Assembly: GCA_045544035.1 (NCBI GenBank)
Contig: JAZPYE010000013.1
Coordinates: forward strand, 62,001-126,000
Source: SIG587 sp045544035
Lineage (GTDB): Bacteria; Bacillota; Clostridia; Oscillospirales; Acutalibacteraceae
DNA length: 64,000 bases
Direction: 5' to 3'
In this document: positions 50,680-59,783 of the stretch, one piece after another
Layout of the letters: the number at the start of each line of letters is the position of its first letter
How positions within the stretch are numbered: the stretch's first letter is position 1
The notes under the pieces: generated by a model
Databases searched by the model: none
The model's input: the letters and a program-made list of their open reading frames with translations, nothing else
Told to the model about the DNA's origin: nothing
Made by a program: the position numbers and the translations under genes

Positions 50680-52617
50680 ATGGAAAAGCAAACTTTTTAC
50701 ATCACAACAGCCATAGCCTATGCTTCACGCAAGCCCCATATCGGCAATGTTTATGACATTGTTCTTGCCGATATGATTGCACGCTATAAAAGAATGCAAG
50801 GTTACGATGTTCATTTTCTCACCGGCTCCGATGAGCACGGTCAAAAAATAGAGGAATATGCCAAAGAGCAGGGCATTTCTCCAAAGGCCTATGTTGATGG
50901 CATTTCGGATGAAATCAAGGCTGTGTGGAACAGCATGAATGTAACCTACGACCGCTTTATCCGCACAACCGATGCCGACCACGAGGAGGCAGTTAAGAAA
51001 ATCTTTAAAAAACTTTACGAAAAAGGCGATATTTACAAAAGTGAATATTCGGGAAAATACTGTGTTCCCTGCGAATCCTTTTTCACTGAATCTCAGCTTG
51101 TTGATGGCAAGTGTCCCGACTGCGGTCGTGAGGTTATTGACTCAAAGGAAGAAGCATATTTTTTAAAACTGAGCAAATACCAGGACGCCCTCTTAAAATA
51201 CATTGAGGAGCACCCCGATTTCATTGAGCCCGAATCAAGAAAGAATGAAATGATAAATAACTTCTTAAAGCCGGGCCTTTCCGACCTTTGCGTTTCCCGG
51301 TCATCCTTTAAATGGGGCGTTCCCGTTGAGTTTGATGAAAAGCATGTTATCTATGTTTGGATTGATGCTCTTTCTAACTATATCACAGGCCTTGGCTATC
51401 ACCCCGAAAATGAGTGCGGTGACCTCTATAAAAAGTATTGGCCTGCTGATTTGCATGTTATCGGCAAGGATATTGTTCGTTTCCACACAATTTATTGGCC
51501 CATTGTCTTAATGGCACTGGGCGAGCCCCTGCCAAAGCAGGTGTTGGGTCACCCGTGGGTGCTTTTCGGTGAAGACAAAATGAGCAAATCAAAAGGCAAT
51601 GTTATTTATGCCGATGAGCTTGCCGCCCGTTTCGGCGCCGATGCCGTTCGTTATTACCTTTTAAGCCAAATTCCCTTTGCACAGGATGGCAACATTACAA
51701 ACGATGCCTTTGTCACCGTTTATAACACCGACCTTGCAAATAACCTTGGTAACCTTGTAAACCGTTCCATTGCAATGACCAATAAATATTTCGGCGGCAG
51801 TGTTACCAAAAGAACACTCGACAATGAATTTGACAATGATTTAAGAGCCTGCGCAAAGGCAGCTGTTTCGGATTATTTAAAGGCAATGGATAATTTTAAA
51901 AATGCCGATGCCGCCAATGCTGTTATGACCTTTGCAAAGCGCCTTAATAAATACATTGATGAAACTGCTCCCTGGGTGCTTGCTAAGGATGAAAGCAATA
52001 AGGAAATTTTGGAAGCTGTTATGTATAACCTACTTGAGGGCATCCGCCTGCTGGGTATTTTCCTTTGTCCCATTATGCCCGAAAGCAGTGAAAAAATTGC
52101 AAAATTCCTTTGCAGTGATGATAAAACGCTGGAGTTTGGTGCCGCTAATAGCTACACCGTGGGCACAGCAGAGCCCCTCTTTGCCCGCCTTGACACCGAC
52201 AAGGTTTTAGCCGAGCTTGAAAACGAAAGACTCCAAAAGATTGCCGCCGCAAAGAAAGAGAATGAAAAAAAGGCAGCGCCCGAAGGCGTTGCTCAAATTG
52301 GCATTGATGATTTTGCTAAGGTCCAACTTAAAACCGCAAAGGTGGTTGCCTGCGAGCCTATTCCAAAGGCTAAAAAGCTTTTAAAGCTCACCCTTGATGA
52401 TGGCAGCGATACCCCTAGAATTGTGGCTTCGGGAATTGCCAAATGGTACACACCTGATGATTTAATCGGTCGCACCGTTATTGTGGTTTCAAACCTTAAG
52501 CCCGCCGTTCTTTGCGGTGTGGAGTCAAACGGAATGATTCTTGCAGCCGATGCAGGTGAGGATGACGTTAAGGTGATTTTTGTAGACGGCGTTAAACCGG
52601 GCAGCAAGGTGAGATAA
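50680..52617 (+). CDS. metG: Methionyl-tRNA synthetase
   Basis: A 645-residue class I synthetase. It shows the HIGH-type motif HIGN (AYASRKPHIGNVYDIVLAD), the zinc-binding CxxC...CxxC (CVPCESFF, CPDCGR), KMSKS (DKMSKSKGN) and a C-terminal tRNA-binding OB-fold (AQIGIDDFAKVQLKTAKVV, GVESNGMILAA). ATG 50680 is chosen because AAAGGAGA lies about 12 bases upstream and the sequence then begins MEKQTFYITTAI; the longer frame from 50596 overlaps the previous gene. The last base of its stop is the A of the tatD ATG. Confidence 0.97.
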   Translation: MEKQTFYITTAIAYASRKPHIGNVYDIVLADMIARYKRMQGYDVHFLTGSDEHGQKIEEYAKEQGISPKAYVDGISDEIKAVWNSMNVTYDRFIRTTDADHEEAVKKIFKKLYEKGDIYKSEYSGKYCVPCESFFTESQLVDGKCPDCGREVIDSKEEAYFLKLSKYQDALLKYIEEHPDFIEPESRKNEMINNFLKPGLSDLCVSRSSFKWGVPVEFDEKHVIYVWIDALSNYITGLGYHPENECGDLYKKYWPADLHVIGKDIVRFHTIYWPIVLMALGEPLPKQVLGHPWVLFGEDKMSKSKGNVIYADELAARFGADAVRYYLLSQIPFAQDGNITNDAFVTVYNTDLANNLGNLVNRSIAMTNKYFGGSVTKRTLDNEFDNDLRACAKAAVSDYLKAMDNFKNADAANAVMTFAKRLNKYIDETAPWVLAKDESNKEILEAVMYNLLEGIRLLGIFLCPIMPESSEKIAKFLCSDDKTLEFGAANSYTVGTAEPLFARLDTDKVLAELENERLQKIAAAKKENEKKAAPEGVAQIGIDDFAKVQLKTAKVVACEPIPKAKKLLKLTLDDGSDTPRIVASGIAKWYTPDDLIGRTVIVVSNLKPAVLCGVESNGMILAADAGEDDVKVIFVDGVKPGSKVR

Positions 52618-53402
52618 TGACACCCCTTTGTGAAAAAATCATTTTCGATTCTCACGCCCATTTTGATGATTCCCGATTTGAAAATCCCCTTGAAACATTA
52701 AGGGACCTTAACGAAAAATGGGGTGTCAGCCACATTATAAACTGCGCCGTTGACCTTGAGTCAGCAAAAAAGTGCCTTTCCTTTTCAAAGGCTCTCCCCT
52801 TTTGCTTTACCGCCGCAGGCTTTCATCCGCAAAATCTCCCCGAAGGTGAAATGGCAGCTAACCTCGAAGCCCTTGCCGAAATTTTAGAAAAACAAAAAAT
52901 TGTGGCGGTTGGTGAAATTGGGCTTGATTATTATTGGGACACTTCCCGTAAGGCCGACCAGCTTGTCTATTTTGAAAAACAAATTGAACTTGCAAAGCAT
53001 TATAATTTGCCTGTCATCGTTCACGACCGTGAGGCTCACGGCGACACCCTGGAAATTCTTAAAAGACAGAAGCCAAAAGGCGTTGTGCACTGCTTTTCGG
53101 GAAGCGTGGAAATGGCAAGGGAAATCCTTAAACTCGGTATGTTTATCGGTGTTGGCGGTGTTGTCACCTTTAAAAACTCCAAAACCGTTAAGGCGGTTGT
53201 AGAAGAGACACCTATTGAACGAATTTTACTTGAAACCGATGCCCCCTACCTTGCGCCCGAGCCCTTCAGAGGCAAAACCTGTCATTCGGGCCTTATTTAT
53301 TACACCGCCCAAAAGATTGCCGAAATTAAAAATATGAGCACCGAAGAAGTGCTAAAAATAACAAACGGTAATGCCCGTTCTTTGTTTTTAAACGAGGTTT
53401 AA
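52617..53402 (+). CDS. tatD: TatD-family metal-dependent deoxyribonuclease
   Basis: A 261-residue TIM-barrel hydrolase. Metal-binding motifs are FDSHAHFDD, GEIGLDYYWDTS, VIVHDREAHGDT, HCFSGS and LETDAPYLAPEP. TatD proteins remove 3' ends of DNA and are often next to metG in Firmicutes, as here. The ATG overlaps the metG stop (TAATG). The gene order metG-tatD supports the assignment. Confidence 0.95.
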   Translation: MTPLCEKIIFDSHAHFDDSRFENPLETLRDLNEKWGVSHIINCAVDLESAKKCLSFSKALPFCFTAAGFHPQNLPEGEMAANLEALAEILEKQKIVAVGEIGLDYYWDTSRKADQLVYFEKQIELAKHYNLPVIVHDREAHGDTLEILKRQKPKGVVHCFSGSVEMAREILKLGMFIGVGGVVTFKNSKTVKAVVEETPIERILLETDAPYLAPEPFRGKTCHSGLIYYTAQKIAEIKNMSTEEVLKITNGNARSLFLNEV

Positions 53403-53403
53403 A

Positions 53404-54120
53404 ATGAATAATTTTTATGAGCAAATTTTTCCCCTTCGCGCCTGCGATTTTGACCGTTATTCAAGGCTTTTGCCTTGTGCCGTTCTTGATATTTTTCAAG
53501 AGGTTGCAGGCACCCACGCAAACGAGCTTGGCATTGGTTTTAATGAAATGCTTAAAAAAGACCTTATGTGGGTTATAACAAAGGTTAAATTTGAGATTCT
53601 TAAAAATCCAGAAACCCACACAAGCGTTAAGGTTGTAACCTGGCCGCTCAGCCCCTCAAAAGTTACCCTTCAAAGGGAGTATGAAATTTATTCCCTTTCG
53701 GGCGAGCTTCTAATAAAGGGCAGCAGCGAATGGGTGTTTATGCACTCGGTTTTACGCAAGTTTATGCCTGCAACCGATGCCTATCCACCCATTGAATTTC
53801 TTACAAAAAAATCCTTTGAAGGCAAATTTTCAAAAATTCCCAAATGCAATTTTGATGAAAATTTTGTTTTAATTAAACCACAATTTTGTGACATTGATTT
53901 AAACGGTCACGTAAACAACACAAAATATGCAAATTTTGTGCTAAACGAACTTAACCCCACCGTAAATGAGGATATTTGCGCAATGCAAATTGATTATCAC
54001 CGTGAGGTTAAATGTGGTGATGAACTTCGCCTTTTCTTAAAGCGTGAAGAAAACTCGGTTTTAGCCAAAGGCGAAAACGAAACCGAAACACTCTTCTCGT
54101 GCAAAATTGATTTCAAATAA
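53404..54120 (+). CDS. Acyl-ACP thioesterase
   Basis: A 238-residue tandem hot-dog fold protein of the plant-like FatA/FatB family found in Firmicutes. The conserved catalytic strand DIDLNGHVNNTKYANFVLNE (Asn-His ... ) is present, along with the first-half segment LDIFQEVAGTHANELGIGF and MWVITKVKFEI. It hydrolyses acyl-ACP to end chain elongation or release fatty acids. It starts 1 bp after the tatD stop, so it is in the metG operon. Confidence 0.88.
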   Translation: MNNFYEQIFPLRACDFDRYSRLLPCAVLDIFQEVAGTHANELGIGFNEMLKKDLMWVITKVKFEILKNPETHTSVKVVTWPLSPSKVTLQREYEIYSLSGELLIKGSSEWVFMHSVLRKFMPATDAYPPIEFLTKKSFEGKFSKIPKCNFDENFVLIKPQFCDIDLNGHVNNTKYANFVLNELNPTVNEDICAMQIDYHREVKCGDELRLFLKREENSVLAKGENETETLFSCKIDFK

Positions 54121-54134
54121 AACCTACGAATAAA

Positions 54135-54177
54135 CCCCGCTTTAGCACAAAAACTAACTGTGTAGAAAGCGGGGTGA
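54135..54177 (+). promoter_or_regulatory. Hairpin covering the ribosome binding site of the Asn-rich ORF
   Basis: CCCCGCTTT (54135-54143) pairs with AAAGCGGGG (54166-54174), whose GGGG is also the RBS (GGGGTGA) for ATG 54184. It could either end the metG operon or hide the start of the small ORF. Confidence 0.5.
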
Positions 54178-54183
54178 ATTTTA

Positions 54184-54303
54184 ATGAACGATAAGAACAA
54201 AAACTACGAGCAAAATCAAAACAAAAACAATCAGAATAAAAATAATCAAAACAAAAACGATAACAATAAGTTTGATAACAAAAAAGACAATAACAACCGA
54301 TAA
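54184..54303 (+). CDS. 39-residue Asn/Lys/Gln-rich small protein
   Basis: MNDKNKNYEQNQNKNNQNKN continues in the same style to QNKNDNNKFDNKKDNNNR and stop. GGGGTGA lies six bases before ATG 54184 and a terminator follows 9 bp after the stop, so the reading frame is well framed by signals. Composition is almost entirely N, K, Q and D with no hydrophobic part. Such proteins are seen in spore-forming Clostridia and may be spore-core or coat small proteins, but I do not recognise a family and this is inference. Confidence 0.6.
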   Translation: MNDKNKNYEQNQNKNNQNKNNQNKNDNNKFDNKKDNNNR

Positions 54304-54311
54304 AAAAGCAA

Positions 54312-54343
54312 GCGGATTACCGATTTTGGTAATCCGCATTTTT
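54312..54343 (+). terminator. Terminator after Asn-rich ORF
   Basis: GCGGATTACC / GGTAATCCGC stem, six-base loop, then ATTTTTGG. It also lies 4 bp from the convergent aroF stop. Confidence 0.85.
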
Positions 54344-54346
54344 GGT

Positions 54347-55363
54347 TTACATAATATTTTTACCAACACACTGTGCCAAGGGAGCAAGTTTTCCTTTTAG
54401 TTCCTCAAACTGCTTTGGTGTAATGGATTGTGCGCCATCGCAAAGTGCATGTGCAGGGTCGTTATGCACCTCAATAATAAGTCCATCAGCGCCCGAAACA
54501 ACCGCCGCCATAGCCATTCTTTCAACCATCCAAGATTTACCACAGGCGTGGGAAGGGTCAACCACAACGGGTAAGTGAGAAAGATTTTTAACAGCCAAAA
54601 CCGCGCTTAAATCAAGAGTGTTTCGGGTGAAGGTTTCGAAGGTGCGAATTCCTCTTTCGCAAAGGATAACATTATTGTTGCCCCCAGCCATAATATATTC
54701 CGCCGACATAAGCCACTCCTCAATGGTTGAGGAAAGACCGCGTTTTAATAGAATCGGTTTTTTGGACTGTCCTAAATGCTTTAAAAGGTCAAAGTTTTGC
54801 ATATTACGGGCACCCACCTGAATAATATCAACCTTTTCTTCAAAGAGCTCAAGATTATCGATTGACATAATCTCGGTAACTATAGGTAGTCCTGTTTTTT
54901 CCTTTGCTTCAATTAAAAGCTCAATGCCGTTTTCCTTAAGCCCTTGAAAAGCATAGGGCGAGGTACGCGGCTTGTAAGCGCCGCCCCTGAGCGCCGTGGC
55001 TCCCATTCTTTTAACCTCCTCGGCAATTCCCACAATTTGTTCTTCGCTTTCAACCGAACAAGGTCCCGCAATGAGCGAAATATCCTTACCGCCTATAAAA
55101 ACCTCACCCACCTTAATCTGGGTGTTGTCGGGGTGATATTTTCGGTTAGCTTTTTTAAAGGGCTCACTAACCCTCATAACCTTTTCAACACCATCAAGCA
55201 CGGCAAGGCGCTCGATGTCGATATAATCTGCATTTCCCTCAGCGCCGAGAATAGTTGTTTCGGCGCCCTTCGAAATCATAACATTAACACCGCCGTCCTC
55301 CATGATTTTTCTCGCATTCAAAATATCGTTTTCGGTGTGTGTGTGCTTCATTATAACTATCAT
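54347..55363 (-). CDS. aroF: 3-deoxy-7-phosphoheptulonate synthase (DAHP synthase, type I beta)
   Basis: First step of the shikimate pathway, condensing PEP and erythrose-4-phosphate. The 338-residue protein has an N-terminal ferredoxin-like ACT-type regulatory domain (about residues 1-70) and the catalytic barrel with DISLIAGPCSVES, ATALRGGAYKPRTSPYAFQG, IVTEIMS, IQVGARNMQNFDLL, ILLKRGLSSTIEEW and VVDPSHACGKS. The domain layout suggests feedback control by aromatic amino acids. A promoter is at 55394-55422 and RBS GAGAGGT precedes the ATG. Confidence 0.95.
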   Translation of the reverse strand: MIVIMKHTHTENDILNARKIMEDGGVNVMISKGAETTILGAEGNADYIDIERLAVLDGVEKVMRVSEPFKKANRKYHPDNTQIKVGEVFIGGKDISLIAGPCSVESEEQIVGIAEEVKRMGATALRGGAYKPRTSPYAFQGLKENGIELLIEAKEKTGLPIVTEIMSIDNLELFEEKVDIIQVGARNMQNFDLLKHLGQSKKPILLKRGLSSTIEEWLMSAEYIMAGGNNNVILCERGIRTFETFTRNTLDLSAVLAVKNLSHLPVVVDPSHACGKSWMVERMAMAAVVSGADGLIIEVHNDPAHALCDGAQSITPKQFEELKGKLAPLAQCVGKNIM

Positions 55364-55393
55364 AAAAATTACCTCTCAAAAATGATATGTTTT

Positions 55394-55422
55394 ATTTTAA
55401 CACCCTTTTTTGAATTTGTCAA
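55394..55422 (-). promoter_or_regulatory. aroF promoter
   Basis: Minus strand TTGACA (55417-55422), 17 bp, TAAAAT (55394-55399). Confidence 0.82.
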
Positions 55423-55458
55423 CGCTTTAAAGCGCTAAATTATTTTGTTTTAAAAAAT

Positions 55459-55482
55459 ACCGTGCAGAATTTTCTGCACGGT
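55459..55482 (-). terminator. Terminator of glnN
   Basis: ACCGTGCAGAA / TTCTGCACGGT stem; on the minus strand it is followed by ATTTTTT. Confidence 0.85.
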
Positions 55483-55491
55483 AAGCTTTTG

Positions 55492-57582
55492 TTAAATCCC
55501 AAAAAGCAGTTCGCTGTATTTCGGGAAGGGCCAGGCCCTTGCATCGCAAAGGGCTTCGGCGTTGTCAACGCTGTATCTGAGCGCCTCCATAGCCGAAAAC
55601 ACCTGCTCACGGTAGGTCTTGGCAGTGGTTAGTGCATTATCCCCTTTTTCAGCCAGGGTAACTGCGGCGTCAAGCACATTAACACCAAGATAAATTTCAT
55701 CAAGCAATTTTGCAAGCTTGTTAACCGTTTTAAGCTGTCCGACACAGGGTGCATCGGGGGCAACATCACGAAGGGCTTTAATGTTGGAGCTTAAAGTTCC
55801 AATGTAATCACTAATTGCAGGAATAATAGAGCAACGCACCATTTCCAGCATTGTAAGCGCCTCAATGTGGAGAATTTTGCTGTAATTTTCAAGCATTATC
55901 TCACAGCGAGAATGAACCTCGGTCTCATTGAAAACGTGGTTACGAACAAACAAAGCCACATTTTTCTCGCTTTCAAAAAGCTCAATGGCATCAACGGTGC
56001 TTTTAAGATTTAAAAGACCGCGTTTTTCGGCTTCAATTTCCCATTCCTTGGAATAACCATCGCCGTTAAAGATAATGCGGCTGTGCTCTTTAACAACATC
56101 GCGGATAAGTTCTTTTGCGGTGCTTACCACATCATTGCTGTTCTCAAGGGCATCGGCAAATTCTCTTAGCACATGGGCAACACCTGTGTTGATTGCCACA
56201 TTGGCATCGGCAATGGATGCCGAGGAGCCAAGCATACGGAATTCGAATTTATTGCCCGTAAATGCAAAGGGTGATGTTCTGTTGCGGTCGGAGTTATCCT
56301 TTGAAAACTGGGGCAGAATTTTTGCACCCATTCCCATTTTCGTAAGCTCGTGCTCGGTGTAGTGCTCACCTGTTGCCACGGCATTTAAAATTTCGGTAAG
56401 CTCATCACCTAAATACATTGAAACAATGGCAGGCGGAGCCTCGGCGGCGCCCAAACGGTGGTCATTGCCGGCAGAAGCAACCGAAATTCTAAGCAAATCC
56501 TGATGCTCATCAACCGCTTTGATAACGGCAGAGAGAAACAAAAGGAACTGAATGTTTTCACTGGGGGTCTTGCCCGGCTCTAAAAGGTTAACACCTGTGT
56601 CGGTAGAAAGTGACCAGTTGTTGTGCTTGCCCGAACCGTTAACACCCGCAAAGGGTTTTTCGTGGAGGATACACACCATACCGTGCTTGTCCGCAACCTT
56701 TTTCATAATCTCCATTGTCAGCTGATTGTGGTCGGTTGCAATGTTGGTGGTTGTGAAAATGGGAGCGAGCTCGTGCTGCGCGGGAGCAGCCTCGTTGTGC
56801 TTTGTTTTTGAAAGAATACCAAGCTTCCAAAGCTCGTGGTCCAAATCCTTCATATAAGCGGCAACACGGGGCTTAATAACGCCAAAATAATGGTCCTCAA
56901 GTTCTTGACCTTTAGGGGGCTTTGTTCCAAAAAGGGTTCTGCCGCAGAAAATAAGGTCAGGGCGCTTTTCATAAAGCTTTTTATCAACTAAAAAATATTC
57001 CTGCTCTGGGCCAACGGTTGTAATAACTCGGTTAACATTTTCCATACCCATTGCTTTTACAACACGAAGTGCGTGGCGGCTTACTACCTGCATTGAACGA
57101 AGCAGAGGTGTCTTTTTATCAAGGGCTTCGCCACCATAAGAACAGAAGGCGGTGGGAATGCAAAGGGTGCCCTCCTTAACAAAGGCAGGAGATGTGGGGT
57201 CCCACGCGGTGTAGCCACGGGCCTCAAAGGTGGCGCGAATTCCGCCCGAGGGGAAGGAGGATGCATCGGATTCGCCTTTTATAAGTTCCTTGCCTGAAAA
57301 TTCCATAATAACTCTACCGTTTTCGGCAGGGGTAATAAAACCGTCGTGTTTTTCGGCGGTTATTCCGGTTAGTGGCTGGAACCAATGTGTGAAATGGGTT
57401 GCCCCCATTTCCAGTGCCCAATCCTTCATTGCGGCGGCAACAGGGTTGGCAACGCTTAAATCAAGGGTCTTGCCGGATTTAATTGTTCTTTGCAAGGCTT
57501 CGTAGGTTTCCTTGGGAAGTCTTTCACGCATACGGTCGTCATTAAAAACGACACTTCCGAAAATCTTTGTTACCTCATCCAT
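55492..57582 (-). CDS. glnN: Type III glutamine synthetase
   Basis: A 696-residue GSIII enzyme, which makes glutamine from glutamate and ammonia as a dodecamer in many gut anaerobes. Conserved blocks are FTHWFQPLTGITAEKHDGF, GSDASSFPSGG-type text (KGESDASSFPSGGIRATFEARGY), GPEQEYFLVD, HNEAAPAQHELAPIFTTTN, AGVNGSGKHNNWSL, ASAGNDHRLGAAEAPP and NRTSPFAFTGNKFEFRM. RBS GGAGG; own promoter at 57620-57649. No regulatory PII or Amt genes are adjacent. Confidence 0.96.
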   Translation of the reverse strand: MDEVTKIFGSVVFNDDRMRERLPKETYEALQRTIKSGKTLDLSVANPVAAAMKDWALEMGATHFTHWFQPLTGITAEKHDGFITPAENGRVIMEFSGKELIKGESDASSFPSGGIRATFEARGYTAWDPTSPAFVKEGTLCIPTAFCSYGGEALDKKTPLLRSMQVVSRHALRVVKAMGMENVNRVITTVGPEQEYFLVDKKLYEKRPDLIFCGRTLFGTKPPKGQELEDHYFGVIKPRVAAYMKDLDHELWKLGILSKTKHNEAAPAQHELAPIFTTTNIATDHNQLTMEIMKKVADKHGMVCILHEKPFAGVNGSGKHNNWSLSTDTGVNLLEPGKTPSENIQFLLFLSAVIKAVDEHQDLLRISVASAGNDHRLGAAEAPPAIVSMYLGDELTEILNAVATGEHYTEHELTKMGMGAKILPQFSKDNSDRNRTSPFAFTGNKFEFRMLGSSASIADANVAINTGVAHVLREFADALENSNDVVSTAKELIRDVVKEHSRIIFNGDGYSKEWEIEAEKRGLLNLKSTVDAIELFESEKNVALFVRNHVFNETEVHSRCEIMLENYSKILHIEALTMLEMVRCSIIPAISDYIGTLSSNIKALRDVAPDAPCVGQLKTVNKLAKLLDEIYLGVNVLDAAVTLAEKGDNALTTAKTYREQVFSAMEALRYSVDNAEALCDARAWPFPKYSELLFGI

Positions 57583-57619
57583 TTTTTGCCTCCAAGAGAA
57601 AATAATACTACATTTTAAT

Positions 57620-57649
57620 ATTATATAATACCATTACAAGTTTTGTCAA
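57620..57649 (-). promoter_or_regulatory. glnN promoter
   Basis: Minus strand TTGACA (57644-57649), 18-bp spacer, TATAAT (57620-57625), immediately downstream of the terminator of the preceding operon. Confidence 0.82.
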
Positions 57650-57651
57650 TG

Positions 57652-57686
57652 AAAAAGGACGGTTTTCCATAAAACCGTCCTTTTTT
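57652..57686 (-). terminator. Terminator of dinB/LCP-like/lipoprotein operon
   Basis: AAAAAGGACGGTTTT / AAAACCGTCCTTTTT, 15-bp stem with CCAT loop. Confidence 0.92.
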
Positions 57687-59080
57687 TACCACTGTAAATA
57701 CAGGGTGTTTGCATTATTTACATACCGTGTAATGGTGAAATCATCACCCTTCGACTTCATATGCACGTTTAAAATGAGCGAGGCAAAGAACCTGCCGATT
57801 TCCTCGTTTCTTTTTGTTTCATCTTCAATTTGGAAAATTTTAAGTTGCTCATCGCTTAATCTTAGCTCAATGTAATTTTGGGTTTTATAAATTTTAGCAA
57901 TTTTTTGAGCTGCCGCAGCCATATCGGAAAAATTAAGCTCATTGTAATCGTAATAATCATATTTTTCGCCCTTCGCCTCGGGAATACCGAAGTTAAAGCC
58001 TACCAAACTAAGGTCAGCGCCACTGCCTGCAACCTTGGTAACATCGGGGTCAATAACGTGGTCCTTTAAAATAACCTCATCGGTAATGTTAAAGTATGGG
58101 TGAAGCGGAGTTTTAGGATTACCTTCACTGTCAAGACCGGGGTCGTTCCAGGTTAAATCAATGTGATACCATTCATCATCAAGGCGCACCATATTCCACA
58201 TGTGCTGCTCATTTTTTGAGATTCCCGTGACAATAATGCAGTCAATGTCAAGTTGCTCGCAAAGATAGCGCATTGTCCTGGCATAGCCCTCGCAAACCGC
58301 ATAGCCCCAAATAAGGGCGCCATAAACCGTGTAGAGCAAATCCTGTTCAATCGGCTCATCGTAATAGGTCACCATATTAGAAAGCTTATCGTGAAGGAGG
58401 GTGAGCATCTCCATTTTATCGCTTGTCTTACCCTTGATTTCAGCAACAATTTTGGAAACGACCTTATCAATTTCCTTTTTCATTTCCTTTTTGCTGGCAA
58501 GAGGAACTATGTAACTGCCCTCAAATTCCCCATCGCTTAAAGAAAACGCAAGCTTTACACCAAAGCTGTCTAGCTTCACAACATATTCATAAGGCACCCA
58601 AAAAAGTTCGGGATAATCATAGGTAAAGGCGCGATATGCCACTGCAATATCATCTTTGTAGGTTTCGGTGTTGCATTTGCCCAAATCAATCCAACCGTAG
58701 GCCATTCGGTTGACCGAGGAAAGGAGAATTTTATAAATTCGTTGCTGTTCCTCTGTTATTCTGTCATAGCACCAGGTGTCGGTTTCGGTGGGTAACACAT
58801 CGCTTGGCACCTTTGAGCCGCTTACGGTGTTTTCGGTACCAACGGTTGGCAGTGGATTAACAACTGTTATGCTTTCGGAGGAGTACGATGAGGATGCACT
58901 CGATGAGGATATATCAAATGAAGACGTGGCCGATGAAGACGTGATGCTTGATGATAGAATATCCGATGAGCTGTTTTGAGACAAATTAGATGATGTGCCG
59001 CCCGATGAGGTTATGCTTGGCGCAGCACAGCCCGACAAAATCAGCAAAAGTACAAGCGCCAATGCTATGATTTTTTTCAT
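57686..59080 (-). CDS. Lipoprotein with transglutaminase-like domain
   Basis: A 464-residue lipoprotein. The signal peptide ends in the lipobox LILSGC (Cys near residue 18). A Ser/Thr-rich linker of about 60 residues precedes a transglutaminase-like domain with the catalytic Cys in GYAVCEGYARTMRYLCEQLDIDC, His in QHMWNMVRL and Asp in WYHIDLTWNDP. In bacteria such proteins are usually cysteine proteases or peptide-linking enzymes at the cell surface. RBS AAGGAGGGG. It follows the LCP-like gene by 15 bp, suggesting joint cell-envelope function. Confidence 0.88.
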   Translation of the reverse strand: MKKIIALALVLLLILSGCAAPSITSSGGTSSNLSQNSSSDILSSSITSSSATSSFDISSSSASSSYSSESITVVNPLPTVGTENTVSGSKVPSDVLPTETDTWCYDRITEEQQRIYKILLSSVNRMAYGWIDLGKCNTETYKDDIAVAYRAFTYDYPELFWVPYEYVVKLDSFGVKLAFSLSDGEFEGSYIVPLASKKEMKKEIDKVVSKIVAEIKGKTSDKMEMLTLLHDKLSNMVTYYDEPIEQDLLYTVYGALIWGYAVCEGYARTMRYLCEQLDIDCIIVTGISKNEQHMWNMVRLDDEWYHIDLTWNDPGLDSEGNPKTPLHPYFNITDEVILKDHVIDPDVTKVAGSGADLSLVGFNFGIPEAKGEKYDYYDYNELNFSDMAAAAQKIAKIYKTQNYIELRLSDEQLKIFQIEDETKRNEEIGRFFASLILNVHMKSKGDDFTITRYVNNANTLYLQW

Positions 59081-59095
59081 CTTTACCCCTCCTTT

Positions 59096-59722
59096 TTAGT
59101 TAATAATTTTAGTATTTTTTGCCATTTGCGCAATTCTTTCATCCCAGCCGTAGCAATCGGGAAAGGAAAGCGTTGTATTGCTGTTATTTATTATAAACAT
59201 AAAATCATCGTTTGAAAAGCCCGAATTTGCAATTTTTTGAAATATGGCTGAAATTACCTGTCTTTTGGCAGTAAAATTCTCACTTTTCCCCACAAATGAG
59301 GCGATTTGCGCGCCTGTCAGCCGTAGTGCTTGACCGTTTTCCTCAATCTCAATTCCGCCAAGTCGGTCAACAATGCTAATAATAAGCAGGTAGTTGGCCT
59401 TGACAGCCTCAAAATCGCGATATCCGTAAACAAGCGCGGTGTTTTCATCACAATTTTCAGGCAAAATAGTCACCACAATTTCACATTGCTCAAAATCAAG
59501 GTAAACGATTTCTCCGCCGCCCTCCTCCCACAAAAACATTACGGGTGTGTTTTGGGGCGGTGGCGGAAAATAGGGCTCGCTGACCTGGTTTTTCTCGGTT
59601 TGGGCGCTGCCCTCCTGCCACAAAACACCAAGAGAGGTTAGAAAAAACGCCACTGCGCATAAAACGACAGTTAGCGTAAAGGCGCCGATTTGCCGCCATT
59701 TTGCACCATTTTTAGTTTTCAT
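59096..59722 (-). CDS. Short LytR-CpsA-Psr (LCP)-like membrane protein
   Basis: A 208-residue protein with one N-terminal membrane helix (about residues 12-33) and an external domain. The region DFEAVKANYLLIISIVDRLG then GGIEIEENGQALRLTGAQI resembles the LCP core (VDxLGGVEI, LxGxxALxFVR), followed by a RQxxVxxAIFQK-type helix. Compared with typical LCP domains of about 300 residues it is short and lacks the usual DxxRR-type catalytic arginines, so it may be a non-catalytic relative. ATG 59722 is chosen over 59737 because GGTGAT lies just upstream. Function uncertain. Confidence 0.55.
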   Translation of the reverse strand: MKTKNGAKWRQIGAFTLTVVLCAVAFFLTSLGVLWQEGSAQTEKNQVSEPYFPPPPQNTPVMFLWEEGGGEIVYLDFEQCEIVVTILPENCDENTALVYGYRDFEAVKANYLLIISIVDRLGGIEIEENGQALRLTGAQIASFVGKSENFTAKRQVISAIFQKIANSGFSNDDFMFIINNSNTTLSFPDCYGWDERIAQMAKNTKIIN

Positions 59723-59783
59723 TAAATCACCGCCCACAAAAGATTCTCACTTTATTATTGGCGCGGCAATTTATTTCTATTCC

